64,000 nucleotides of DNA from Acanthornis magna. Lineage: Eukaryota > Chordata > Aves > Passeriformes > Acanthizidae. The stretch covers positions 3,921,001 to 3,985,000 of the forward strand of contig JAWUZG010000015.1 in the NCBI GenBank assembly GCA_036785705.1, written 5' to 3'. The notes beneath the pieces were generated by a model. That model saw nothing but the letters and a program-made list of their open reading frames with translations, was not told the origin of the DNA and ran no database searches. A program made the translations under genes and the position numbers. Shown here in pieces: positions 23,027 through 34,335 of this stretch (its first letter is position 1; every line of letters starts with the position of its first letter).

Positions 23027-26000
23027 CTGAAAAAATAATAACTGGGGAAAAAAAGTGTGATGGGGAAAGTTATTGGAGCAAGAATGCTGGTAAAGTTTAT
23101 CTGTGAACTGGTTGGGTCCTCCAGAGGGAGGACGTGGTGGCTGGAGCTGTGGGGGACACAGGTGACACGAGGGCTGGCAGAGCATGGTCCAGCATGGACC
23201 ACCAGTGCTATGGCCCCAGAGCCTCGGTTTAGTGCATGGTGAAGTGGTGATAAATTCCAGAGGGGCTCTGTGCCAGGGAGTTAATCTCAGCTCAGCTGGG
23301 TGAAAGGAAAAACAAAAACACAACCAAACAAACAAATAAAAATTAAAGAAAAAATGAGAGATAAGACGGTCCTGAGGTTCTGGAGGCAGGAGGAATGCAG
23401 GGCTGACCACAGGATAGCGGAAGGAAGGCAGGAACACTACTGGAACGTCCTGTTCCATGTGGATGTCTGGCAGGACCCGCTGTCACTGCATCAAACCTGC
23501 CCCTTCACAGCCACCAAAAAGTGCCTCTCTTCCCAACCAGCTTCAGGTCCACCTTGAAACAGAGGTTTTTAGGTACTGGAATCAGCCTGCCCTGAAAGAC
23601 CAGCAGCATCCTGTGCTGAATGTAGGGAGAGGGGATGAGTTTGCGAATGGGGCTGGGGTACTGCTCCAATTCACAGAACTGACAGTGTTTTCCTCTAAAC
23701 AAGGGGAGGTCAAGCTACAAACTGGTTCCTCTCAGATATGCTGGATTACTTCTCCAGGTTGCACCTGCACAGTCCATGCCCAGAGCCCACCTCAGCCTGT
23801 TCCTGTAGCACAGATGTTTGGGAGCTGGCATGGCTGAGACAGCCTGAAAAGGAGAAATTCCTTCATCAACATGATGCTGGCAGCTGCTTCCCAAGGGGTG
23901 TCCCATGCAGCCTGCTGCTGGGCAGGATGGTGTCTGTCTCCAGCAGGCATCCAGGGAAAAACATGGAATTTCAGGGAGAAAGCCCTGCGGGTGACTTCCC
24001 CTCGTCAGAGAGAAAGCCACTGATGGGCTCAGGTGCTGCAGCTGACCCAGGGCCAGGTGTCCCCATCCCAAACCATCCCTCTCCCTCCATAGCCAGGGTA
24101 GGGCTCCTTTCCCCTGCCCCTGAGTTTGCATTTCCATTTCAGACAAATCCTTGACAGAGCAGCAGGACTCAAGGCCAATCAGCACACAATTTTTCCTTCT
24201 AAAATCTAAAATAAAAGCAACATCAAGGGAAAAGTGTGTTTGTGTGTATGTGTGTCTTCATCAAAGAAAGACAAAGCCAATCACTTTTGTGTATGTAGTA
24301 CTTCTTTTAATTAATGGGAAATGTTTTTCCTCTTCCTGAGGAAAAACATGAACTTCACTGCTGGAAACAGTGTGGACCCAGCTGAGACCAAGAATCTCAA
24401 GCCTGCTATTAGATGCTCCTTACTTTTTGGGCTCTGGTTTGAGGACACATTACTTTACTTCAACTCTGGAGTCTGAGGCTGCCCTTTTTGAACTGTGAGA
24501 GGTGGCCAAAGAAAATAACATGTGGTTATTGTTTAAAAAGTCCTCGTACCAGAAAAGTATATGATCACTTAAAGGCAACATCAGAGAGTGGGGTCTTCTG
24601 CTGGCTTCATCCAGGGCCTTGGCTAACCAGCTAATTCCATAGTGATATTTATGGCTGGTATATAAAAAAGAAAATGGTCTGAAATCCTGTGGCTGTTTGG
24701 TACCCATGTCTTTAATGTCTAACTGCTTATTCATTCTAAAAAGTGGGATTTAATAAGACAGTTATTGTATGTTATTTAAATACCAATTGATTATTAAAAA
24801 CATCTTTATTTAAATAAACTGCAAATTATAAAGTACTTGGGGAAGTGCAGCCAATCAAATCAGTGGACTGCCTGATGAATATCCATTTCTAACCCCATCA
24901 TTTTATATATAGAAAAGAGGTTGACTTATGCAGCAGGAATAAAACTAACTTAACTGCCTTTATGGGTCATTTCTTTCTTTGATGAATACTTGTAACTCCC
25001 TTTAACGGTAATAGGACCTCTGCTTTCCAACTGAGCAGAAAATAAACAGTCCTCACTGTAGGGGCTCCACTGCCTTTTGGGGGCTCTGAGCAGGGGTAAG
25101 CAGAGGCAGATGAAATGCTCTCTCCTTTTATAATGCATGCCAAAAATATTCCTGAATAAGATCCCCTTTCCCTATTTCCTGACAAATGCTGCCCAGAAGG
25201 TCCTGCTGGTGCCTGAATGGAAAACAACACTCTGTACTCTGTTCCTTGGTAGACCAGAAAGCTGGGCTGATAATGGATAGGTCCTCTCCAGACTTTTTCC
25301 CAGCAGCCTGTTTAGATTTTTCTCTCTAACATACATTCCTAGTCTTTGGTGGCTTTTTCACCTGAGAGAATAAAGACATGTTGCAAGCTAGAATAAATAA
25401 GAAGTGCTCATCCCATCCCTCCTTTCTCTTTTGCTTTGGTTTCTTCTTCCCCTGATTTGTTTTACCTTTTTTAATTTTTTTCTCCCTGGTTAAACGACAT
25501 GATTAATGAAGGGTTGGAAGGGAAAAAAAGAAAAAAAAAAAGGTAGGTCTTTCCTGCCTCCTTTTCTAAATGCAAAGTGCAGCTGCTGTTGCAGAGACAG
25601 GTTCTACAACTCCAGCAGGCACTCACAGCACAGCAGGCCTGACTCACAGCCAAGAAAGAGAAAATCTGATATGGTATTTATGTCTCTGTTTAAGGAAATT
25701 AACCCAAAACAAGGTGGTAGCTGAGAAAGGAGACAATGAAACAGGGGAGAGGAAACTTGTTCTTTGAGAAAATAAGAGAAAAGAAAAAGGAAGCCGGTTT
25801 AGGTGGGCTCCTAAATAAATAACAAACACTTTGAAGTCCTGTATCCTGGTGGGTTTACAAATTAACTTTGCAAGGAAAATGGCTTGTTTTTCCTTTGTGA
25901 GCCTCGTTAACATCCGAGGTCACGCACTGAGGTGTCTTATCACCAGCAGGTATCAATCAGAACAACTCCCCTAAAACCTGTGTAACTGCACCCACTCACA

Positions 26001-28522
26001 CGAGATCCAGGGCAGGAGCAGCAGACACATCCCTGGAGGTGTTAAAGCCAGGGCAAGCACCAGAGCCTCCTGCAGTAATGTGCTTTTCTTTCCACACGTC
26101 TCTCTTTTTACCTTATTCATTCTTTTAACCTATTGATGCAATCTTCCCACATGTATTTTGATTCACTATTACAAATTATTTGCAATTAACAGATCTGTTG
26201 ACTCAATCACTGTTCTATTGTATTTTTTCCCTTTTAGTGTAGCAAAAAAAAATCCATTCCTAAACAAGACAAAATCTTTAAAAAGATCTTCATTATATTT
26301 CAATAGCAATCTCGCTTTTGTTCAAAGAAAATACATCTGTTTATTAATTAAGAGGAATTTGCTTAAGTTAGTTCCACTGAACAAACACTTTGTTTTACCA
26401 CATGAGGCCAAATACTTTGAATTTTCCTGTGCTGTGGAGTGAAACTCTGCTGTTACTGAAATGAATGCTCCATAACTCGCAGCAAAAGCAAGAGTGGGCC
26501 AAGTCTTGCAGATTTTATGGACATCTCTGTAACCTTCCAAGTATTTCTAAGATACCCATTCACACCAGCAACTGAGCTCCAGATGAATCAGTTATTATGA
26601 ATACTTGGCCTGTTAAACCTCCTTTTCTCTGCCCACAGTCGGTGAAAAAAATCTGTTATCGTCTTGCACTTTGCTCAAAATTTCATGCTAACAAATTTCA
26701 GTCTGGCCAAACCCCCATTTTTTTCCAAGTTGTTGGCATTTTTATAGCATAATGTGAAATTGGTAATATAGATCATTAATGTCATTTCCCATCTGTGCCA
26801 CAGCTCAAGGAAGGCTGGGAAGAGCCCTCTGCAGAGGTCTCACTGCACATCTAACTTTTTTGGAGGGAGATGAGCGAGAGAATATCACCCCAAAAAGTAG
26901 TCTAAGTATCAGCTCAGGATTTTCCCCTGAAATGAGGACAAAGAGTTTCTGCCCTAATCCACCATGATTTGATTGCTTTTGTCCTCATTTTTCTGAAAGA
27001 GGTTGGTGTCAGAATGAGCTGCAGGAGAGGCTGCTCATCCTGCCCGTAATGCGGCAGTTTTAACAGACCCCCAGAAAAAAAATGGTGCATATTGTGCCTG
27101 GAAGTTCCAGCAGGGCTGTTCCTCTTGAAAGACAAGGTCCCAGCTTGAGCAGGATTTGGACCTTGACCCAAACCCTGTATCCAGCCAGGCTGGCCTTCAG
27201 CACTGCTGGAGGAGAGCAGGATTTAGAGCTGGAGCTGGATTTTATAACTCTGCTTTCACTCCAGGCTCGCGTGTGAGAAAGGTCTGGATGGATTTATACT
27301 GCACCTCAGTGAGTCTCAGCATCACTGTGTGGGGGGCTCTGCACAGGCTCGCTGTGCTCAGCCAGATGATGCTCTGGCTGCTTTATGGGCCAGGCAAAGC
27401 CACCTGAGTGTTGGGGCAGGCGCTCAGATGTGTATTTTTGGACAGCTAACCCACACTTAAATGCCATTTACACTTACTAACAGCAGTGCAGTGACATCTG
27501 GTACAGTAACTCTGGGGGATTATGTGAGGCAAAGGGTGAAATAACTTCACCAAAAGGCAAAGGCTGGAGCATTCCCTTTTGTGTATTGAACATTCCTGTA
27601 GGCTCTCTGCTTGCTCTTTTCAGACAATGCTTTCTTGGCTGGCTGGATTATTGTATATCACCTCTCTAACCTGCTGTATTAATTTCCATTGACTGTGAAA
27701 AGAACTTGTCAAATAAGGAGGAGAAAGGAGGGGGGAGTCTTTTAATCCATAAGGCACCGTTCTTAAAAGCACCTTGTTGTGTAGTAGCTGCACATAAGTG
27801 AAGAATTTGTCAGGAATACAGGGCTGCTGCTAATTGTCTGAATAAATTACACTTTTGGAGCCTGGAAGCCACAAATCATGTCATTGTAGCACTAAGCCAT
27901 TCCTTTATGGAATTGGTCTTTTACAACCTGGGAAAAAAAACTTTTTAGAAAACTGCCCTGCAGTAAAAATCAGAGAGAGAGAGAGAGAGAGAGAGACTCT
28001 GTGTGTGTGTCCATGGGGGTGTGAGCAGGGCAGCTCTGCAGGGTCCCAGCAGCCTTCTCAGAGAGCAGGGCTCCCAATCTGCTCCCCTTTTACACCGAGT
28101 CACCTGGAGCAGCCAGAGCACAGGTGAAGCTCTTTGGAGTGCTGTAGAAATAAGCAGGATTAAGAGAATTTTTCCATCTGCAGGAGGGCGGCTGGTGGTC
28201 ATTTTTGCAGCACAGATGTCAGCTCATTCCTCCTTGGATGATTAGGGCAATCCAGCCTCGAAAGAAAATATTAAAGTATGTATAACAAAGCACACACTAC
28301 AGATTCACATGACATTCACTTGCAAAAGGCACTATTGATTATTTTACCCATTAAGATTAAATCTTTTTTCACAAGTGTGGAACAACAGGTTCATGTTGCC
28401 CTTGATAATGCAGGCACTTGGCCATTCTGATTTTTCCTTCCAGCTTTAGCTACAGCATCAGAAAAAGGAAGAAAGGATTTTTTTTTTTTTCATTTTCTTC
28501 TGAAGTATCTGGTTTCAGACTG
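23027..28522. other. Intergenic stretch, no gene seen
   Basis: The first kilobase (about 23.1-24.15 kb) is GC-richer and gives overlapping frames on both strands up to about 156 codons, none recognisable. 24.7-24.9 kb is very AT-rich, with TTATTTAAAT words repeated. Simple sequence includes A-rich DNA at about 25520-25541, the GA/TG tract at 27972-28010 and a 13-base T run at 28478-28490. I see no transposon, RNA gene or promoter. Confidence 0.5.
27972..28010. repeat. (GA)n-(TG)n compound microsatellite
   Basis: About twelve AG/GA dinucleotides (27972-27996) are followed by CTC and then five to six TG units (28000-28010). Both runs are essentially pure, so length variation is likely. Nothing nearby suggests a coding role. 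Confidence 0.9.
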
Positions 28523-28596
28523 TGGGCTGAGTCCTGCTCTCACTGTTGTCATTTGAAAGACTCCTACTGAGTTCAGCAGTCCTTGGATGCAGGCAA
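28523..28596 (+). mobile_element. Relic of an ancient amniote repeat (GATCCTGCTCTCACT / ACTCCACTGA-type)
   Basis: The segment keeps the word order of an old repeat common in turtle, crocodile and bird genomes: CTGAGTCCTGCTCTCACT, then GTCATTTGAAAGACTCCTACTGA, then GTTCAGCAG and TTGGATGCAGGC. In less decayed copies these read roughly 'ctgatcctgctctcact', 'ggagtaactccactgacttcagtgg' and 'ggatcaggcc'. I recognise the motif set but not a family name with certainty. Related relics occur at 38332-38420 and 53625-53671. Confidence 0.5.
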
Positions 28597-29730
28597 GTCC
28601 ATGTGCAGTAATCCAGTGTGGCACGATCTTTAAAGGGGAGTTTAGTTCTGTGTAAAGAATGACTTGTCGAGATAATTCCCAGTTCATACTGTGAACTAGA
28701 CAATAAAGTGGAAAGTGCTCCCTGGAATTTCCTTAAGGCAACCTGAAGCTGCGCTCGGGCTCTTTCTCAGTTTATTAGTAGTGTTTGGCAAAGTACCTCA
28801 GGCTTCTTTGCAGACCACAGTAATTGGTTACCAGACACTGGAGGACAAGCTGCCTGATAAAATTCAAAGTCTGTAATGAGGCAGACAGGCATGATAACAC
28901 AGCAATAAATCACAGCCGTTGGGGCATATTCCCGGGATGGCTGGCACAGGGGTTTCAATCAGGAGTCAAGAAGACTCCATGTCATACTCCCCTTTGTGGT
29001 CAGAACTCACCCTGGATCCTCTCCAGGTGTCAGGTCAAAGGCAGCAGTGAGGAACTAACTACAGATGAAATCCCAGACAGGAGATCTGCTCGGGCTTGTT
29101 CTACAGAGGATGCACTAAAAAAATAGTCATTATTATATTCTTCAGGAAGTTTAGTTCCAACTATCCATTAGTGCAATACATGAATAATTAATTGCAGTCC
29201 TGGTACTTGCCTGGGATCATTCTCTGCACAACCCAAAAGTGACATGGGATAAACACACAGTGCTGATTCAGAGGAAATACTCAGCAAAGCTGATGAAAAT
29301 ATCTCAATGTCATCAGTGGTTCCAAATCCTCAGTATCTGCTTGGGACAAGCAGCTTGGGGCAGGGGCATTGCAGCACACATACCTCCAACATCCCTGTTT
29401 CAGTAACCTCCATGGCTAGGCTAATCCATGTGCCAGAGGCAGTCAATGAGAAGAAAGCCTTTCTTCCTCCAAAACCACAGCAAATCATTAGCTTTAATGC
29501 AGAACTACTTGTTTAGTACTCCTGTTCATCAGGACATGCCCTCCCCTGCCAAAACTCCTTCTAAAACAGTCACCTTATCCCCAAACTAACAAATCACAAC
29601 AGATTTCTCCATCACTGCTTGTTTGTAGAGTTTCTTCCACCCTCCTTAGAAAAACTGGATAGGCAAAATGCTGCCATAGCTGAGCTGGCATGAGGAGCAA
29701 GTGTGCCAGTTTGGACAGAGACAGGCAGAT
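28597..29730. other. Intergenic stretch, no gene seen
   Basis: Unique sequence with only short frames on both strands. I see no repeat, RNA gene or clear regulatory cluster in this kilobase. Confidence 0.5.
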
Positions 29731-29845
29731 GGCTGGATCCAAAAGCACCAGCCTCATGTCCAGGAGTCACAAATTCAACTCCCATTCTTGGTTCTGTGGT
29801 TTGACTTTCAAAGTGTGGAAAATTCTCTGTTTGAGAAGGATCTAC
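29731..29845 (+). mobile_element. Ancient tRNA-derived SINE or L3-like 3' relic
   Basis: Words follow the order of the old CORE-SINE/L3 3' region: GGCTGGATCCAAAAGCACCA, GTCCAGGAGTCACAAATTCA, ACTCCCATTCTTGGTTCTGT, GGTTTGACTTTCAAAG, then ATTCTCTGTTTGAG. These correspond to 'agagcacc', 'tcaggagacctgggttcaa', 'ttcccagctctg', 'tgaccttgggcaag' and 'ctctgtgcctcag'. High divergence implies an insertion far older than birds. The two frames drawn across it are not genes. Confidence 0.5.
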
Positions 29846-30217
29846 AGGCACTTACAGACAGGTTTGGATACGCAGTGCAGAGCAGTCCCTGGAGAACCTA
29901 GGTGCCAATAGGCTCATTCACTTTTATTGCTGAAATTACAGGATGAGTTGAGCCCAGCCTCTGATGATGCCAATATTGTTTAATGTTCTGTATTATGGAT
30001 TTACCTGAAGGTGAGTGATAGTCTGCTCAATTTCTTGTGTGTTTTCTTTGATGCTCAATGTCTTCTTGATGTTTATCATCACAGTCCTTACATGAGGTAT
30101 GGCTTTACAAGAAAGGAGCTCTGTAGGGGATATCAGCACCTGGGATTTGCAGCTACCTGCGAGGCAGGCAGCAGAGTTTCAGGCTGTCTGGAGCCCTGGA
30201 TGTGAGCAGGGTGTTGA

Positions 30218-30667
30218 AGTGAGGCCAGAGGAGGCCATGAAGATGGTCCAAGTGTTGGAGCACCTCTCCTGTGAGGAAAGGCTGAGAGAGTCGGGGTGAT
30301 TCAGCCTGGAGAAGAGGAGGACCTTGGGAAAATTTATAACACCTTCCAGTAACTAAAGGGACTCCAAGAGAGATAGAGAGGGACTTTGAATAAGGGCACG
30401 TAGTGATCGAACAAACTTTCAAGTGAAAGAGGGCAGGGTTAGATCAGATATTAGGAAGAAATCCTTCCCTGTGAGGGTGGGGAGGCCCTGGCACAGGTGC
30501 CCAGAGAAGCTGTGGCTGCCCCTGGATCCCTGGCAGTGTCCAAGGCCAGGCTGGACAGGGCTTGGAGCACCCTGGGATAGTGGAAGGGGTCCCTTCCCAT
30601 GGCAGGGAGTTGGAACTGGATTGAATGTCCCTTCCAACCCAAATTATTCAGTGTTTCTATCATTCCA
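30218..30667 (+). mobile_element. CR1 LINE 3' fragment, about 450 bp, well preserved
   Basis: A long run of recognisable CR1 3' sequence: GAGGCCATGAAGATGGTCC, GGAGCACCTCTCCTGTGAGG, TTCAGCCTGGAGAAGAGGAG, AGGGACTCCAAGAGAG, CTTCCCTGTGAGGGTGGGGA, TGGCACAGGTGCCCAGAGAA, GTCCAAGGCCAGGCTGGACA, TCCCATGGCAGGGAGTTGG and CTTCCAACCCAAATTATTCA, ending in a decayed octamer tail (GTGTTTCTATCATTCC). The fragment is mostly 3' UTR and keeps no reverse transcriptase sequence. It is one of the two youngest-looking repeats in the window. Frames on both strands at 30.1-30.7 kb come from this element. Confidence 0.93.
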
Positions 30668-30952
30668 TAAGCTTCCTATGCACCTCTTAATGACTCCAGG
30701 TCTGCTGTGCTCTGTGCACTGGGGTGAGCTGCTCTGACACCATGCAGGGACACTGCTGCAGCCCTGACCCTCCTACAGCTTTGGGCATCTTTACCTCAGG
30801 TATGGAATTTTTACTGGGGGATGTAATGGCATCTTTATCTCTGGTCTCAGTTTGGTGCAGTGCAAACGAATTCTTTTGGCAGATTTCTCCCCTGTCAGTG
30901 GGGGTTTGTATGGTGCATTATCAATGCTCCTCGCCCTGGTGATGCATAGCGC

Positions 30953-30994
30953 TAATCCATCATTAGAGCAAGAGAGTGCTCCGATGATGGATTA
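30953..30994. promoter_or_regulatory. Near-perfect hairpin of opposed TAATCC homeodomain sites
   Basis: TAATCCATCAT (30953-30963) is mirrored exactly by ATGATGGATTA (30984-30994). Inside, GAGCA (30966-30970) pairs with TGCTC (30977-30981) around a six-base AGAGAG loop, with one 2x2 mismatch between the two stems. CTAATCC/GGATTA is the core site of K50 homeodomain proteins (OTX, PITX, GSC, CRX), so this is a head-to-head pair about 25 bases apart. The surrounding 30.90-31.04 kb is AT-rich and keeps CpG words (AGCGCT, CTCCGATG, CACCGTC), as in constrained regulatory DNA. The 16-bp stem is too short for a typical microRNA precursor. Function is inferred. Confidence 0.45.
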
Positions 30995-31385
30995 AAATAA
31001 TTTATCATAAGAACAAGGGGCTATAATGTAACACCGTCAAAAGATGGCACCATGCAGAGACAAACAGATCAACGAGGAAATTCAGTAATGCTCATCCAAT
31101 CAAGTGAATCTGCTACCAAGAGGCTCTTCTACGGCAAAAGTTTGGCAACCTGCAAAAATATCATTATTCTCCTTGCTGAAACAACTCCTTGCAGTAATGG
31201 CACCTATTTAAGGATTTTCTTTTTGAACAACAAAAGGCAGCCTCTCCTTGCTAGCCACCCTTTTTGGGACTGAATATTCCAGGTAAAATCACAGATCCTT
31301 TTTGCCCTCTGCAAGTCCTAATTTTTCACATAATGAAATGCAAATATAACAGCTATTTAAACCATCCATCCAAAGTAGGTTTGCT
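30995..31385. other. AT-rich flank of the hairpin, no gene seen
   Basis: TTTATCATAAG, TATAATGTAAC and other AT-rich words directly follow the TAATCC hairpin and may belong to the same regulatory stretch. After 31.05 kb the sequence is unremarkable, with one unrecognised 73-codon frame. Confidence 0.4.
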
Positions 31386-31510
31386 GTAGCATGGTTAAGT
31401 GACTGAGAGAGGATTTAAAACTCAGGAGACATGGTTATAGTCTTAGCTTTCTCTTGGAAGCACTACATCTGTAATTCAGCACTTCATTCCTGTCTATGCT
31501 TAACTGTAGC
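31386..31510 (+). mobile_element. Ancient tRNA-derived SINE or L3-like 3' relic
   Basis: GTAGCATGGTTAAGTGACTG, then AACTCAGGAGACATGG, TTATAGTCTTAGCTTTC, and further on CAGCACTTCATTCCTGTC and TATGCTTAACTGTAG, follow the order of the old amniote SINE/LINE core ('agtggttaagagc', 'actcaggagacctgggttctagtcccagctctgcc', 'gtcacttaatctctgtgcctcag'). The middle part is strongly decayed. Orientation is plus, as for the relic at 29731. Confidence 0.5.
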
Positions 31511-31774
31511 CATATGTTTACGTGGATTCTTCAGAACTCTGTTAAATTAAGGATTAACCAAAACACCTATTTAAATGCCTTCCTGGACATAAGTTTATGG
31601 AATCTGGACTAAAAGCAAACATTGTACTAAAGGTTTAAGAAAAACTCCGAAGAATCTATTTCACTGCCCATGGACAACCATATTTTGAGCTGCTGCTAAG
31701 AAATGGATTGTCAGAGGTCCTCTGTCAGGTGAAATGCAATAGAAAATGGATCTGCTGAAAGAACAGAACCAATA
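31511..31774. other. Short unique spacer between two repeats
   Basis: Unique, slightly AT-rich sequence between an ancient SINE-like relic and a minus-strand CR1 tip. Nothing recognisable. Confidence 0.4.
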
Positions 31775-31835
31775 ATTCACAGAATCATAGAATAAATCAG
31801 GTTGTAGAGGGCCTCGGGATGTCATTCACTATATT
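31775..31835 (-). mobile_element. CR1 LINE 3' tip, short, reverse orientation
   Basis: On the plus strand the fragment opens with the reversed terminal octamers (ATTCACAGAATCATAGAAT), followed by a decayed AATCAGGTTGTAGAGGGCCT and CGGGATGTCATTCA, matching 'tttaggttggaagggacctcaggatgtcatc'. Only about 60 bases are recognisable. Non-coding. The 156-codon minus frame at 31797-32267 starts beyond it and has no recognisable domain. Confidence 0.7.
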
Positions 31836-33713
31836 TCTGTCTGGAAACCCAATAGTATATGGATAAATATAAAAAAAAATAATAAAAACCAGAGTGATCT
31901 GAAACTTTCCCTGTGATTCCAGAGTACGTGCATCTAATGAAGGAGGCACTCCACAGAATGAATAAAAGTACCTCTGTGCAACATTGATTTTCCAGTCTGA
32001 ATGACAGTGGTTGCCAGTCTTCCTATTACTGTAATTGCTGGCTAAATGAACTATAATTGTATTAAGTGGTAAGTCAGAAATATATATGTACTGTAAAAAG
32101 GAGCTCAAGCATTGCAGACATAAAAATTTGATTTGCAGTATTTGGAATAAGTTCTGGGGGGAGGTTGGTTTTACAGAAACTGGTGCAAGGAGGTGAGTTA
32201 GCTCAGAGGGGTCTGGGTTTGTGCAGGGGATGTGGGGACGGATGCCAACAGGCACCATTTCACTCACTAAAAATTGTAATTATTACATAATATTGAACAA
32301 AATCATGCTGGATTACACAGCACGTAAGATTTTTGCTGCCTTTTTCTGTTCTTTGACTGTTGCCACTTTTTCATAATGAAAGAATTACAGTAGTTTCAAT
32401 AAGACTTTTCATCTTGATATGAGAACTAATGATAGTAATATTTTTAAAAGTCAAACTGAACTGTTTTCACTTATCCAAACCAATTGCTGCAGCAGTCGGG
32501 TTTTCTAAAATTTGACATTTCAGAATCATACTTCGTTCTAATTTCAGATGGAAAAATTGTTTCCTTCCTGGGCAATTTAGGATATATTTGGGAATATTTG
32601 TGGATGCTATGCTTTGGAATGTGACTGAAAAGAGTATTAGCACGGCTGAAAACATAACAGAAAGTGATCAAACGCTGCCCATGAAAATTCTGTTGAAAAA
32701 TCCCATAAAATGGTAATAATATTCTCATGAAAAGTTTTCTTAGTAAAACCCCATAAAATGTCATCTCTCCTCCTGTTAGCCTCACGCAATAGTGGGTAAC
32801 CACATTCCTTGCCCAGGAGGATTTGCTGCCAGTTTTTGCAACAATAGTGCAACAATACACATTATTTCCAGAATGGAAAGAAAAATGGACCTTTGTGGAG
32901 AAATGCAGCAGAATTCCAGCAGCCATGAAAGGAAGGGCAGCCTGGCCATTGTTCTCAGGGATCTTGGCTGAGTCCTTGACACAGTTGCTGAAAATCTTAC
33001 AGTAACATTATTGTAAGCAGCAGGGAAAAATAATCTGCCCTCAAAATCTTGCTCACAGTTCCTCTTTCAGCAGCAGCAAATTGATCGCTTGGCAGGGGAA
33101 ATATCCCCCTCTCTCCCTGTCTGGGGGCACGGGGAGGAGCTCCCTGCTCAGGGTTTGAGGGCTCCCGGCTCTGAACCGCCCGCACCGGAGCATCCAGGGC
33201 AGGCTTGGACCAAGGCTGAGCTGTGCAGCCAAAGCATTCCTAAGGCAGGGCAGTTCTGTGCCTGGGAAACAGCCCATTAGGGCCACTGGAACAGAGATGC
33301 CAATTAAAGCAGTCCTCAGCGTGACCTCAGCCTCCCCGGCAAATGCCAGCCTGGCACCCGGAATGCCAGGCTAGGGAGAGAAAAATGGACCATCCACCTC
33401 CAGGGTGAGCTGACTCGGGAAGCTGAGGGACCTGCAGGAGCTGAGGACATCCCCAGAGACTGCTGCGATAAAGACATTTCCTCATCGTCCTAAAAACTCT
33501 GTTTTACCTGAATGTGGTGGAAAATTCATTTCACCAAGCTCTAGGATGCTTGGGGTTGTTAAAATGACCTTGCTAATTCACCGCAGGGATTGCTCAGGAT
33601 CCAATCCTAATCCCTCAGCAGGAGAGAGGCTGGAAATGCTTTCCTATTTGTACATTAATATTGAGCTGGTTTATCCAAACTTCCTGTCCAGGCAATGCCT
33701 GGGCAACCGGGAC
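31836..33713. other. Intergenic stretch, no gene seen
   Basis: AT-rich to about 32.7 kb, then a GC-richer patch at 33.1-33.45 kb with a moderate number of CpGs (around GCTCCCGGCTCTGAACCGCC). The patch is too short and too CpG-poor to call a CpG island. Frames up to about 156 codons occur on the minus strand but show no known domain. Confidence 0.45.
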
Positions 33714-33809
33714 AGATGGATGGATGGAGGGATGGATGGATGGATAGATGGATGGATGGATGGATGGATGGATGGATGGATGGATGGATGGATGGATGGA
33801 GGGATGGAT
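33714..33809. repeat. (GGAT)n microsatellite, about 96 bp
   Basis: About 24 units of GGAT/GATG with four imperfect units: a GGAGG interruption near each end, one GATA unit near 33745, and a decayed CAGATGG start. The core of roughly ten perfect units is long enough to be highly variable. In translation it gives the artificial MDGW / HPSI repeats in both strands' frames, which should not be read as proteins. Confidence 0.95.
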
Positions 33810-33897
33810 TTTCAAGAGGAACAAAATTCTCCAAATGAACTATAAGCAAGGATTTTAAGTGCTGTCCCTCCCTACCTCTCTCCCTTCCCCCTACCTT

Positions 33898-34065
33898 TTC
33901 TTAGTGTTTAATTGAGTCATCTGTAAGCATTTTGGTAGGTCAGGAATGCAATTAAATAGCCTGTCTATCGTAAAATATTTGAGCAGTAATACCTGATAAA
34001 ATCATCATTATCTTGGAGTAATTGACCACATCAGATAATTAAGGTTCCTGAGGCAAAGCTTCACC
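33898..34065. promoter_or_regulatory. Candidate conserved non-coding element
   Basis: A frame-free block dense in homeodomain and related words: TTTAATTGAGTCATC, GCAATTAAATAGC, GTAAAATATTTGAG, CTGATAAAATCATCATTATC, GAGTAATTGACC and CAGATAATTAAGG. It lies between a microsatellite and AT-rich unique DNA, with no repeat similarity. Composition resembles vertebrate developmental enhancers, but conservation is not shown. Confidence 0.35.
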
Positions 34066-34310
34066 CCCAAAGGAAGTTCAGTGGTATTAGAGCAGAGTCA
34101 AGACTGTGTTAGTGTTTCCATTATAAGCCTTATATTTTAGAGCTGTGTAATTCTATCAGTAAAATGTCTGTAGTCTGAGAGTGCAGTCATGATTTGAGCT
34201 CTTTCTTTTTTAATCACAGAGTAAGGAGAATACAAAGTATGTTGATCTAAGAGATTGAAAATATCTTCCTGAAAAATGAAGTTTGAATAAGCCTCTGCTT
34301 AAAAATAGAA

Positions 34311-34335
34311 CACCCCACCCCAATCCCCACCCCAC
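34311..34335 (-). repeat. Minus-strand G-quadruplex motif
   Basis: Four C4 runs (34313-34316, 34318-34321, 34325-34328, 34330-34333) are separated by one-, three- and one-base loops. The minus strand therefore has four G4 runs with very short loops, a textbook stable quadruplex. The surrounding sequence is AT-rich, so the motif stands out in composition. Confidence 0.85.

Noticed and set aside
30099..30737. Several overlapping frames of 60-104 codons on both strands.
   Set aside because: They are translations of the CR1 3' UTR fragment and do not encode CR1 reverse transcriptase.
30953..30994. Hairpin considered as a microRNA precursor.
   Set aside because: The stem has only 16 paired bases and flanking sequence does not extend the pairing, so it is too short for a typical precursor.
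33714..33809. Regular short repeats considered as a CRISPR array or satellite.
   Set aside because: A 4-base unit with no spacers in a vertebrate genome is a microsatellite.
33546..33849. Repetitive proteins rich in MDGW or HPSI units.
   Set aside because: They are six-frame products of the GGAT microsatellite.
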